From NCBI GenBank assembly GCA_963797565.1, contig CAWCPM010000002.1:310001-374000 (forward strand): a stretch of DNA of 64,000 nucleotides. Reading direction: 5' to 3'. The stretch's first letter is position 1. Every line of letters starts with the position of its first letter. The notes beneath the pieces were generated by a model. It saw nothing but the letters and a program-made list of their open reading frames with translations. It was not told the DNA's origin and did not search any database. A program made the translations under genes and the position numbers. This document shows, in pieces, positions 25,610 to 33,994 of the stretch. This stretch comes from JAICYJ01 sp963797565. GTDB taxonomy: Bacteria > Actinomycetota > Thermoleophilia > Gaiellales > JAICJC01.

Positions 25610-27610
25610 GCCTCTTTGGCCAGCGCGGTCGAGTAGCGTCGCGCGAGCTGGCGTGCCTCGCGCGGATCGGGCCAGATCGTGATGGCGGCGCCCAGCACGA
25701 ACACCAGGCCGGCCAGCCAGATCAGGCTCACCATCGGGTTCACCAGCGCCTTGATGACGACCTCGTTCTTGCTCGGGTCGGCGCCCTGCAGGATCGTGTA
25801 GACGTCGACGCCGCGCAGGTCGTGGCGGATGTCGACCTCGTTTGACTGCGTCTTCACCGTGTGGTCGGTGAAGTCACGCACGGCCGGATACAGCGTCCCC
25901 TGCGTGCTGCCGCCACGGCTCACCACCAGCCGCGCGGCCGTGTCCACGTAGTTGGGGCCGGTGGTTGACCGCATGCCGGTGTAGGTGAGCGTGTAGCCGC
26001 CCACCTGCATCGACTGTCCGGGCTTCAGCGCCGCCTGGCTGACGCTGCCGTAGGCGCCGGAGGCGGCGATGCCGACCACCAACAACACCACGGCCAGGTG
26101 CACGACGTAGCCGCCGTAGCGCCGGCGGTTGCGGCTGACCAGGTCGACCAGCGCCCGCGGCCAGGAACCGCCGGCGATCGCCCTGCGCGCCGAGGCCCCG
26201 CGCGCGAACTCCAGGCCGATCGTGACCGTCACGAAGATGCACAGCGAGAACGCCGTCAGCCCGGGCCAGCTCGACCCCAGGCCCAGCAGCGCAAGCAGCG
26301 CGCCGCCGGCGGCGGCCGAGATCACCGGCCAGCGGAACGTGCGCCAGAGGCTGCCCGGCGTCGCCCGCCGCCACGCGATCAGCGGACCGATTCCGGTCAG
26401 CGCCAGCAGCGGCAGGCCGAACGCGACCAGGAAGAAGTTGTAGTACGGCACCGACACCGTGCTGCGTACGCCTCGCACCGCCTCGGACAGGAGCGGGAAC
26501 ACCACGCCCCACAGGATCACGAACGCGAACGCCAGCAGCAGCAGGTTGTTGAACAGGAACGTCGCCTCGCGCGACACCACCGACTCCAGCTTGTGGTCGC
26601 TGCGCAGCAGCGGCAGCCGCCACACCAAAAGCGTCGTCGCGAACGCCAGCACGATCGACAGGAACACCAGCAGCGCCGGCCCCACCGGTGACTGCACGAA
26701 CGAGTGGATCGAGTCGACCACGCCGCTCCGGGTCAGGAACGTGCCGAAGATCGACAGCGCGAACGTGGCGGTGACCAGCACCACGTTCCAGACCTTCAGC
26801 ATGCCCCGCTTCTCCTGCACCATCACCGAGTGCAGGTAGGCGGTGCCGGCCAGCCATGGCATCAGCGCCGCGTTCTCGACGGGATCCCAGCCCCAGTAGC
26901 CGCCCCAGCCGATCTCGACGTAGGCCCAGTGCGCCCCCAGCAGCATGCCAACGCCCAGCGACGCCCATGCGAACAGCGTCCAGCGGCGCACGGACGCCAG
27001 CCAGCGGGCGTCGGTGCGGCGCGTGATCAGCGCCGCCATGGCGAACGCGAACGGCACGGCGAACGAGACGTAGCCGAGGTAGAGGGCCGGGGGGTGCGCG
27101 GCCATGTAGGGGTTCTGCAGCGACGGGTCGAGACCGAACCCGTCGTGCGGCACGACCCCGGCCGTGCGCTCGAACGGCGAGGAGATGATCGTCGCCATCG
27201 TTGCGAAGAACACCATGCAGCCGCCCAGCACCGCCGTCACCCACGGCATCAGCTCACGGTTCTTGTGCCTGTTCTGCAGCGTCACCAGCGAGGAAGCGCC
27301 GGTCAGCACCGTCAGCCACAGCAATAGCGAACCGGGCTGGCTGGCCCACAGCGAGGTCAGCAGGTAGGGCGTCGGCAGCGTGCGGCTGGTGTGCTGCAGG
27401 ACGACCGCGATCGAGAAGTCGTGGCGCACCAGCGCCACCTCGAGCAGCACCACCGCCGACACCGTGCACACGAACGCCGCCATCACGGCGTTGCCGGCGC
27501 TGCGCATCAATCGCCGGTCGCGGCGCAACCCGGCCACCACGGACGCCACGAGTGGCGTAGGTGACCAGCGCCAGCACGAGCAGCAGCAGCGCGCTGCCGA
27601 CGGTGGCCAA
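25606..27610 (-). pseudogene. ccmF: Cytochrome c heme lyase CcmF, one frameshift near its 5' end
   Basis: Restored, this is a 667-residue, roughly fifteen-helix membrane protein that ligates heme to apocytochrome c. The WWD heme-handling region is visible as GWGGYWGWDPVENAALMPWL, with conserved His in AAHPPALYLGY and the family segment LTRSGVVDSIHSF. The start is a TTG at 27608-27610, and the first 20 residues (LATVGSALLLLVLALVTYAT) are in a different frame from the remainder; one surplus base near 27541-27556 explains it. The rest is uninterrupted, so a sequence error is likely. It sits three bases after ccmE. Confidence 0.82.
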
Positions 27611-27612
27611 GG

Positions 27613-28026
27613 TCAGGCCCCCGAGCCGCCGCCCGAGTACTTGCTCGGGCACTTCGTGATCAGCGAGTCGGGGTTGGCCTCGAACTGGCCGTTCACCATG
27701 TGCCCGGTGACGATGATCCGCCGGCCCTGCTGGAAGGCGTCGGGCACCGACCCGCCCGAGTAGCGCACCGGCACGGTCTGCGTCGACCCCTCGTCCTTCA
27801 CGACCATCGTGAAGGGTGCCTGGGCGGTGGCGCAGTCGACCCGCTCGCAGCTGATCGCGGTGCCTGTGAGCTGCACCGTGTGCTTGGCGGCGCCGTCCTT
27901 GTCGGCGCGCAGCTGGCTGACCGTGACGACCAGCTGCCCGGAGCCTCGGGCGACCTGGTAGACCAGGAACACCGCCAGCAGAGCTGCGACGGCGAGCGCG
28001 ATCACCAGGCGCGGAGCGGCAGTCAT
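27613..28026 (-). CDS. ccmE: Heme chaperone CcmE, CxxxY variant
   Basis: This 137-residue protein has an N-terminal membrane anchor (LVIALAVAALLAVFLVYQ) and an OB-fold. In classic CcmE the heme is held by His in an HxxxY motif; here the corresponding motif is KCPSKY, with Cys126 and Tyr130. That variant is known from archaea and sulfate reducers (system I*). Two extra Cys (SCERVDC) lie in the OB fold. A -10 TACGCT (28039-28034) lies seven bases upstream of the ATG, so it opens the operon ccmE-ccmF-ccmI-like-pspA. Confidence 0.85.
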   Translation of the reverse strand: MTAAPRLVIALAVAALLAVFLVYQVARGSGQLVVTVSQLRADKDGAAKHTVQLTGTAISCERVDCATAQAPFTMVVKDEGSTQTVPVRYSGGSVPDAFQQGRRIIVTGHMVNGQFEANPDSLITKCPSKYSGGGSGA

Positions 28027-28072
28027 CGCCGTCAGCGTATCAAGGGCGTTCGCCGTTCAGCCGCAGGCCGGC

Positions 28073-28297
28073 TCACGCCGCGGTGTCGGGCACTGCGTAG
28101 CCAAGATCGAGGCACAGCTGCCCGCGCTGCGTCTCGCGCAGGGCGTCGGTGTAGCCCTGGCCGTAGGCGGCGCGCAGGAACCACCCCAGCAGCTCCATGT
28201 CGAGGTGCTCGGGGCGCAGCTCGAACAGCTCAGCCCACAGCTCGGCCAGCCGGACGTCGATCGCCATCGCCAACGTGTCTTTGCGCTCGTTTGCCAT
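28073..28297 (-). CDS. Small helical protein of unknown function
   Basis: This 74-residue acidic protein has no recognised domain. It reads as two or three helices (DVRLAELWAELFEL, DMELLGWFLRAAYGQGYTDALRE) with conserved-looking aromatic residues. TACGCT (28311-28306) lies eight bases before the ATG, the same leaderless arrangement seen elsewhere, which supports it as a real gene. It is divergent from the LysE-type exporter. Confidence 0.6.
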   Translation of the reverse strand: MANERKDTLAMAIDVRLAELWAELFELRPEHLDMELLGWFLRAAYGQGYTDALRETQRGQLCLDLGYAVPDTAA

Positions 28298-28372
28298 CAA
28301 ATCACAGCGTAGGTGGGCCATCGGACGGAGTGCCACCCGAATTGGGGCTGCAACCGCGGCATCCCGCCCCGA

Positions 28373-28384
28373 TAGACTCGCACC
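28373..28384 (+). promoter_or_regulatory. Leaderless promoter of the LysE-type exporter
   Basis: TAGACT (28373-28378) is separated from the ATG by only six bases; there is no room for a ribosome site. Confidence 0.55.
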
Positions 28385-29020
28385 ATGCCCAATCTCGCCA
28401 CCTGGCTGGCATTCGTCGCCACGGCGCTGGTGCTGCTCCTGATCCCGGGGCCGGCCGTGCTCTACATCGTCTCGCAGAGCGTGGAGCACGGACGCCGGGC
28501 GGGCCTGATGGCGACGCTCGGCGTGCACTGCGGCACGCTGGTGCACATCACCGCGGCCGCACTGGGGCTGTCGGCGATCCTGGTGTCCTCCTCGCTCGCG
28601 TTCGGGGCGGTGCGCCTGATCGGTGCCGCCTACCTGATCTACCTGGGCGTACGCACCCTTGCCGACCGAACCGCCCGCACCCAGGCGCCCGCGCCCCGCG
28701 AGACGCGGCTCGGCCTGATCTTCCGCCAGGGCATCCTGGTGAACGTCACCAACCCGAAGACGGCGCTGTTCTTCTTCGCCTTCCTGCCGCAGTTCGTGAA
28801 CCGAAACGGCGCGCCGATCCCCGAGCAGATCGTGGTGCTGGGGCTGACCTTCGCCGTGCTCGGCCTGATCACCGACGGCACCTGGGCGGTCGTGGCGGGC
28901 AGCGCGGCCGGCTGGGTGAAGGGGCGTTCGTCGGTGCGCAGCCTGCAGCGCTGGGTGACCGGGTGCATCTTCATCGGCCTGGGCGTGGCGACCGCCCTGG
29001 TCGGGTCCGAGAAGCGCTAG
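28385..29020 (+). CDS. LysE/RhtB family amino-acid exporter
   Basis: This 211-residue protein has about six membrane helices and the LysE/RhtB signature: LLIPGPAVLYIVSQS near the N-terminus, the G-x-x-x-G-x-x-x-G helix (GLMATLGVHCG), and NVTNPKTALFFFAFLPQF in the middle. Members export amino acids or their derivatives such as homoserine lactone or threonine. Its stop overlaps the convergent winged-helix gene by four bases. The substrate is not readable. Confidence 0.88.
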   Translation: MPNLATWLAFVATALVLLLIPGPAVLYIVSQSVEHGRRAGLMATLGVHCGTLVHITAAALGLSAILVSSSLAFGAVRLIGAAYLIYLGVRTLADRTARTQAPAPRETRLGLIFRQGILVNVTNPKTALFFFAFLPQFVNRNGAPIPEQIVVLGLTFAVLGLITDGTWAVVAGSAAGWVKGRSSVRSLQRWVTGCIFIGLGVATALVGSEKR

Positions 29021-30102
29021 CCGGCGGACGTATCCAGCTCGAGGCCCTCGAAGCGGGCCAGGGCGGCCGCGTCCTCGAGCAGCAGCCTGGCGTCGTCCGC
29101 GGACGGCCGCTCCCACAGCTGTTGCTCGACGACCAGGCGGCGACCGCCGGCGCGCGATGACCACACGCCGATCGCGATGCCGGACACCGTCACCACCGAC
29201 TTGATCCACCCGTCGCGCCGCACCTCACGGGAGTGGATTCCGGGCACGGCGAACTCGCGGTCCTTCCAGCCGAGCGTGTAGGCGTCGAACGCGCCCAGCA
29301 GCCGCGGCGACGGCTCCGCCGTGCGCCGTGCACCGCGGATCAGCATCGCCATCGACCCGATCTCGCGCAGCTCGCCGCCGATGGCGGCGAACCCGGCTCG
29401 CGCGTCGCGCAGCGGCAGGCCCGCCCACAACGCCAGGTCGGCCGGGGTGGCGGGGCCATGGCCGCGCAGGTAACGCCGCGCCAGCTCAGCCAGCGCCTCG
29501 TCTCGGTCGGCTCCACGCAGCTCCCCGGCCGGGCTGTTGCCCAGCCAGTCACGGGTGAGCACGAACGTCTGGCGGCCGCGCACCACCGGGCCGCGCACCG
29601 TTGCCCCCGCCTGAGAGGACTGGAACAGCAGGTGCACGAGCGCCTGGCCGCCTGGATCGAGGTCGCGGCCGGCCAGCATCCGGCCGATCGCGGCTCGTTC
29701 CATCGGGCCGTCGGCGAGCGCACGCTCGATCAGGCGCACCGCCCGGTCGGCGCGGCCGGGCGGGAATCCCTCCTGCAGCAGGCGCCGCGCGTTCGCCTGG
29801 CGCTGTGGCGGGCCGGTCAGGCCCAGCAGCCAGGGATAGTCCTCGGGCTCGACCATGTGCAGCGTGCCGCGGCAGAGCCATCCGATCACGACCTCGCGCC
29901 GGCCGATGGCGTCGTTCACGCCGGCTGCCGTGATGCCGGCGCTGCGAGCGCGCACGGCCAGCCGCACGGCGCGCAGATCCTGCGCCTGCAGGGCCAGCAC
30001 CTGGCGCGGCACCGCGGCCACGCTGCGGGCGGGAGGGCCGGCCAGGAGCTGGGCGGTCGCCCGCATGCGCCGGATGCGGGCGGTGTCGGTGGCTGCAGAC
30101 AT
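29017..30102 (-). CDS. Winged-helix DNA-binding-domain protein (HTH_42 / AlkX type)
   Basis: This 361-residue protein belongs to the PF06224-type 'winged helix DNA-binding domain-containing' family, with repeated winged helices as in the YcaQ/AlkX DNA glycosylases. Typical stretches are VLALQAQDLRAVRLAVRAR, WLCRGTLHMVEPEDYPWL and LRGADRDEALAELARRYLRGHGPATPADLALW, then GWKDREFAVPGIHSREV. Relatives act on DNA crosslinks or bind DNA. TATTGT (30115-30110) lies seven bases before the ATG. DNA binding is likely; glycosylase activity is not proven, because the Q-x-Q/D active-site pattern is not certain. Confidence 0.82.
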   Translation of the reverse strand: MSAATDTARIRRMRATAQLLAGPPARSVAAVPRQVLALQAQDLRAVRLAVRARSAGITAAGVNDAIGRREVVIGWLCRGTLHMVEPEDYPWLLGLTGPPQRQANARRLLQEGFPPGRADRAVRLIERALADGPMERAAIGRMLAGRDLDPGGQALVHLLFQSSQAGATVRGPVVRGRQTFVLTRDWLGNSPAGELRGADRDEALAELARRYLRGHGPATPADLALWAGLPLRDARAGFAAIGGELREIGSMAMLIRGARRTAEPSPRLLGAFDAYTLGWKDREFAVPGIHSREVRRDGWIKSVVTVSGIAIGVWSSRAGGRRLVVEQQLWERPSADDARLLLEDAAALARFEGLELDTSAG

Positions 30103-30177
30103 GTGCTCGACAATATCCGGATGAAGGGTCGCGCCGGCCCGACTACCCTGAAGCAATCACCGACCAGGGAGGCAGCC

Positions 30178-30546
30178 ATGCCCATCACCATCGAGCGGGT
30201 CGACTTCGTGCCCATCGCGAGCCAGGACCGCGAGCGCTCGAAGGCCTTCTACACCGAGATGCTGGGGCTGCCGCTGGAGCGCGAAACGCCGACCGGCTTC
30301 GAGGTGAGGGCCGGCCAGGTGACGCTGGGCGTGTGGGAGCCTGAGCGGATGGGGCTGTCGTTCGAGCCGAACCACAACGGCATCTCGCTACGCGTTCCGG
30401 ACGTCGCCGAGGCGCGGGCGGCCCTCGAGCGGGACGGCATCGAGTTCAGCGGCGAGACGATCGATTCCGGCGTCTGCCACATGGCCTTCCTGCATGACCC
30501 GGACGGCAACACGATCATGCTGCACCGCCGCTACGCACCGGTGTGA
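30178..30546 (+). CDS. Glyoxalase/bleomycin-resistance (VOC) family protein
   Basis: This 122-residue single VOC domain has the beta-alpha-beta-beta-beta fold pattern: KAFYTEMLGLPLERE, then GISLRVPDVAEARAALE and a terminal FLHDPDGNTIMLH with His and Glu-like metal positions. VOC proteins include glyoxalases, dioxygenases and resistance proteins. A GGGAGG ribosome site supports ATG 30178. No pathway is suggested by the neighbours. Confidence 0.85.
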   Translation: MPITIERVDFVPIASQDRERSKAFYTEMLGLPLERETPTGFEVRAGQVTLGVWEPERMGLSFEPNHNGISLRVPDVAEARAALERDGIEFSGETIDSGVCHMAFLHDPDGNTIMLHRRYAPV

Positions 30547-30582
30547 TGCCATCGGGGGCTGGCGAACGTTGATTACCCGCGC

Positions 30583-31416
30583 TTAAACAGCTCTCGACTG
30601 CAACCGCGGGCCGAGTTCCACGGCGGTGAACACGACGAAGAAGATCGCGGTTGTCGTGAGCACCACGGCGCCGCCGGATGCCACGTTCCACCAGAACGAG
30701 ATGTAGAGGCCGATGACACCGGCCGCCACGCCCAGCGCGGCCGACAGCAGCTGCATGGTGGCCAGCCGCTGGGTGAGGAGCCGGGCGGTGGCCGCGGGCG
30801 TGACCAGCATCGCCAGCACCAGGATGTTGCCGATCGCCTGCAGCGACACCACGATCGCAAGCGTGATCAGCCCCAGCAGCACCAGGTCGAGCAGGAACAC
30901 CGGATAGCGCATGGCCAGTGCCATGTCGCGGTCAAAGCCGATCAGCGACAGCTCCTTGTTCAGCAGCACGGTGGTGACCACCGCGACGGCCGTCGTGCCC
31001 GCAGCCAGGTACAGGTCGCTCTGCGACACGGCCAGGATCTGACCGAACAGGAGGTCGGCCACGTCGCGCTGGTACGCCGCCAGGGTCGAGACCAGCACCA
31101 CCCCCAGCGCGAACATCGCGGCGAACAGGATGCCGATGGCCGTGTCCTCGCTGACCCGCCGGCCGCGGCTGACGGTGGCGATGCCGAGCGCCGTGATCAG
31201 CCCCACCACCAGCGCCCCCAGCAGGATGCTGCGGCCAAGCGCCACCGCCACCACGATGCCCGGGAACACCGCATGCGTGAGTGCGTCGCCGATGAACGCC
31301 AGCCCGCGCAGCACCACATAGCTGCCGAGCACGCCCGAGGCGATGCCGGTCAGCACGATCGCCATCAACGCGCGGCGCATGAACTCGAACTGGAGCGGGT
31401 CGGTCAGGTAGTGCAT
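30583..31416 (-). CDS. znuB: Zinc/manganese ABC transporter permease
   Basis: This 277-residue membrane protein of the ABC-3 family has about eight helices. FIGDALTHAVFPGIVVA carries the helical EAA-like loop seen in ZnuB/MntB, and LQAIGNILVLAMLVTPAATARLL is the conserved C-terminal block. It lies one base after znuC and is the third gene of zur-znuC-znuB, so zinc rather than manganese is the more likely substrate. Confidence 0.88.
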   Translation of the reverse strand: MHYLTDPLQFEFMRRALMAIVLTGIASGVLGSYVVLRGLAFIGDALTHAVFPGIVVAVALGRSILLGALVVGLITALGIATVSRGRRVSEDTAIGILFAAMFALGVVLVSTLAAYQRDVADLLFGQILAVSQSDLYLAAGTTAVAVVTTVLLNKELSLIGFDRDMALAMRYPVFLLDLVLLGLITLAIVVSLQAIGNILVLAMLVTPAATARLLTQRLATMQLLSAALGVAAGVIGLYISFWWNVASGGAVVLTTTAIFFVVFTAVELGPRLQSRAV

Positions 31417-31417
31417 A

Positions 31418-32185
31418 TCAGTGGCTGTGGTGGCCCTCCGGCGCCAGGATGTGCACTCCCCCCACCACCAGCATGGCGCCCCCGTAGGCCTCCGCCAGAC
31501 GGTCGGCGCTGAGCGCCTGCGCCGGCGGCCCGAACGAGATCACGCGGGTCGAGAGCAGGCACAGCAGGTCGCAGTGGGCGGCCGACCAGCCCAGGTCGTG
31601 CGTCGAGACCACGACCGTCCGGCCCTGCTCGCGCAGGCGCCGCAGCGTCTCCAGGAACGAAGCCTCGGTGGCGGCATCCGCGCCCGACAACGGCTCGTCC
31701 AGCAGCAGCAGCGACGCGTCCTGCATCAGCGTTCGGGCCAGCAGCACCCGCTGGCGCTGGCCTCCGGAGAGCTGGCCGATCTGACGGCCGGCCATGTCCT
31801 CGAGCCCGACCGCGCCCAGCGCCTCGCGGGCTGACCGCCGCTCCGCTGCGCCGGGGCGCCGCAGCCAACCGGTGCGCCGGTAGCCGCCCTGCAGGGCGAC
31901 GTCGAGCGCGGTCAGCGGAAAGTCCCAGGCGGCCGGGCCCAGCTGTGGCATGTAGCCGACCGGCACCGGCACGTCGACGCTGCCGCTGCGCGGCGACAGC
32001 ATGCCCAGCAGCGTCCGCAGCAGCGTCGTCTTGCCGGCTCCGTTCGGGCCGATCAGGCCGATGATGCTGCCGCGCGGCAGCTCCAGCGAGACGTCGTCCA
32101 GGGCGACGTGCTGGCCGTAGGCGACGGTGACCTCGTCCAGCAGCGCGGCGGCTGTGGCCGGCGCTGCGCTAGGCGGGCTGCTCAT
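31418..32185 (-). CDS. znuC: Zinc ABC transporter ATP-binding protein
   Basis: This 255-residue ATPase has Walker A GPNGAGKTT (about residues 45-53), a Q-loop in YMPQLG, signature LSGGQRQRV, Walker B LLLLDEPLSGAD and the H-loop STHDL. The C-terminus ends in GHHSH, a His-rich tail common in zinc importers. The start at 32185 lies inside the last 17 bases of zur, so translation is coupled. Confidence 0.9.
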   Translation of the reverse strand: MSSPPSAAPATAAALLDEVTVAYGQHVALDDVSLELPRGSIIGLIGPNGAGKTTLLRTLLGMLSPRSGSVDVPVPVGYMPQLGPAAWDFPLTALDVALQGGYRRTGWLRRPGAAERRSAREALGAVGLEDMAGRQIGQLSGGQRQRVLLARTLMQDASLLLLDEPLSGADAATEASFLETLRRLREQGRTVVVSTHDLGWSAAHCDLLCLLSTRVISFGPPAQALSADRLAEAYGGAMLVVGGVHILAPEGHHSH

Positions 32186-32576
32186 CGGCCCCGGCACAGG
32201 CCTGGCACCGCGCGGGCAGCGAGGCCAGCGCCGCATCGAGCAGGTCGAAGCCGGCGGTGCGGGCCGACTCGCGGGCCGGCTCGAGCGCGCAGCCCTCGAG
32301 CAGCGCGGTGGCGCCGCAGTCGACGCAGACAACGTGATGATGGTGCCCCTGCGCGGCGCACAGCACGTAGACGGCCTCACCGCCGCGCGTGCCCGCTTCC
32401 TCGGCCCAGCCCTCCTCGCGCCAGCGTTCCATGGTGCGATAGGCGGTTGTCAGCCCCAGCCTGGGGGCGGCGTCGCGGGCAGCAGTGTGCAGCTCGCGCA
32501 CGCTGAAGGCGCGGTTCATCGCGCGGCCGGCCTCGAGCAGGACCATGCGGTTCTTGCGGTTTCGTCCCGGTTCCAC
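32169..32576 (-). CDS. zur: Fur-family zinc regulator (Zur-like)
   Basis: This 135-residue protein has the Fur winged helix (TTAYRTMERWREEGW) and a metal-binding C-terminus with HHHHVVCVDCG and a second Cys pair (CQAC), the structural zinc site of Fur/Zur proteins. Leadership of the zinc-transporter operon and a Zur-type box upstream indicate zinc sensing. The start is GTG at 32576 with TAGAGT (32590-32585) eight bases away; longer upstream readings have no promoter before them. Confidence 0.85.
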   Translation of the reverse strand: MEPGRNRKNRMVLLEAGRAMNRAFSVRELHTAARDAAPRLGLTTAYRTMERWREEGWAEEAGTRGGEAVYVLCAAQGHHHHVVCVDCGATALLEGCALEPARESARTAGFDLLDAALASLPARCQACAGADEQPA

Positions 32577-32623
32577 GAGCCCGGACTCTACCGGTAACGG
32601 TGTCCGTTCGCAACAAACGAAAG

Positions 32624-32638
32624 TGAAACCGATTGTCA
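32624..32638. promoter_or_regulatory. Zur-type operator between zur and znuA
   Basis: TGAAACCGATTGTCA is an interrupted inverted repeat (TGA..TCA ends, AAnC/GnTT core) embedded in a locally AT-rich stretch. It lies where the -35 region of the znuA promoter is expected and close upstream of the divergent zur -10 box, so one bound repressor could shut both transcripts. Confidence 0.6.
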
Positions 32639-32644
32639 TTATGC

Positions 32645-32658
32645 TAGGCTGACCGGCC
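32645..32658 (+). promoter_or_regulatory. -10 box of znuA
   Basis: TAGGCT (32645-32650), eight bases before the GTG start; overlapping TATGCT at 32640-32645 is an alternative. Confidence 0.45.
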
Positions 32659-33585
32659 GTGTGCCGGATCCGTCTGTCCCCGCTGCTCGCCCTCTGCCTG
32701 CTGTCGCTGGGCTGTACGACCACCCACATCGCGAGCTCGACCCCGGGGCAGATCACCGTGGTCGCGACCACCACCCAGATGCAGGATCTGGTGCGGCATG
32801 TGGGCGGCCAGAACGTGCATCTGGTGGGCATCCTCAAGCCAAACGTCGACCCGCATGACTTCGAGCCCAGCCCCAGCACCGCGATCGCCCTGACCGGCGC
32901 CAAGCTGGTCGTCGAATCGGGCGTCGGGGTGGACAGCTGGGTCGACGGGCTGGTGGCGAACGCCGTCCCCGGGACGCCGGTGTGGGTCGCGTCGCACGGG
33001 CTGCCGCTGCGGACGGGCGACTCGTCGGAGCCGGACGGCGACCCCCACTGGTGGCACGACCCCACCCTGTTCGAGCGGGCGGCAACCGCGCTGGGCGAGC
33101 GGCTGGCGTCGATCGACCCGTCACACGCCGATGCCTACCGAGCGAACGCCCGCCGCTACGTGACCGAGATCCGGGCGATGGACGCCGCCAACAAGCGCCT
33201 GATCGCGACCGTCCCGCGGGGCGAGCGCAAGCTGGTCACCAACCACGACGCCTTCGGCTACTTCGCCGCGCACTACGGGATCACGGTGGTCGGCTCGGTG
33301 CTGCCGTCGCTCTCGACCGTGGCCCAGCCCAGCGCCGAGGACGTGGCCAACCTGATCGGCAAGATCCGGGCGGAGCACGTGCGCGCCATCTTCACCGAGT
33401 CGTCGCTGAACCCGGCGCTCGAGCAGCAGATCGCCTCGGAGGCCGGGGTCAAGGTCTACGCGAACCTGTACGGCGACACGCTGGGGCCGCCGGGGTCGCC
33501 CGGCGCCACGTACATCGGGATGGAGCGCTGGAACATGCGGGCGATGGTGGCCGGGTTCCTGGGCACTCCCCCGCCCCGGCCCTGA
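32659..33585 (+). CDS. znuA: Zinc-binding lipoprotein of an ABC transporter
   Basis: This 308-residue cluster A-I solute-binding protein delivers zinc to ZnuBC. The lipobox LSLGC puts the lipidated Cys at residue 19. Metal ligands are visible as His in NVDPHDFEPSP, HWWHDP and the His of TNHDAFGYFA, plus Asp/Glu in FTESSLNP. A short His/Asp loop (SSEPDGDPHWW) matches the zinc-trapping loop of ZnuA. It is transcribed divergently from zur-znuC-znuB. Confidence 0.9.
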   Translation: MCRIRLSPLLALCLLSLGCTTTHIASSTPGQITVVATTTQMQDLVRHVGGQNVHLVGILKPNVDPHDFEPSPSTAIALTGAKLVVESGVGVDSWVDGLVANAVPGTPVWVASHGLPLRTGDSSEPDGDPHWWHDPTLFERAATALGERLASIDPSHADAYRANARRYVTEIRAMDAANKRLIATVPRGERKLVTNHDAFGYFAAHYGITVVGSVLPSLSTVAQPSAEDVANLIGKIRAEHVRAIFTESSLNPALEQQIASEAGVKVYANLYGDTLGPPGSPGATYIGMERWNMRAMVAGFLGTPPPRP

Positions 33586-33589
33586 CCCG

Positions 33590-33946
33590 CTAGGGCGCCG
33601 TCGCCACCGTCGCGAGGTGGGTCGCGATCACGACCGCGTCCGCCATGCTGACCAGCAGCCGCGCGTACTCCTCGCCGGCGACCTCCACGACAACCCCCGG
33701 GCCGTGGCCGTGCACCACGGCGAAGTCCTTGCCAAAGCCGCCCCGCCACGTGCCCACCGCCAGCGTGCCGGGGACGCCCGTGCCGGGCGCCCGCATGCCG
33801 CGCAGCTCCTGCCACAGGTCGTCCACGGAGCGGGCACCCGTGACCGACGACAGCGGCACCCGCACGTCGCCGTGCAGGCCCTCCATCTTCTCGACCGAGG
33901 ACAGGTGCAGCACCAGCTCGGCATCCTCGATCTGCAGCTCCGCCAT
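33590..33946 (-). CDS. Bacterial PH-like small protein
   Basis: This 118-residue soluble protein is a beta-rich domain, with short strands ending in GTWRGGFGKDFAVVHGHGPGVVVEV. That strand order and the helical C-terminal segment (EYARLLVSMADAVVIATHLATV) fit a bacterial pleckstrin-like fold. The function is unknown. A -10 TACCCT (33958-33953) lies six bases before the ATG, a clear leaderless arrangement. It is convergent with znuA. Confidence 0.6.
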   Translation of the reverse strand: MAELQIEDAELVLHLSSVEKMEGLHGDVRVPLSSVTGARSVDDLWQELRGMRAPGTGVPGTLAVGTWRGGFGKDFAVVHGHGPGVVVEVAGEEYARLLVSMADAVVIATHLATVATAP

Positions 33947-33994
33947 GCGCCGAGGGTAGCACCGGTCCGCTGGCTATCCTGTCGCTCCCCGCCC

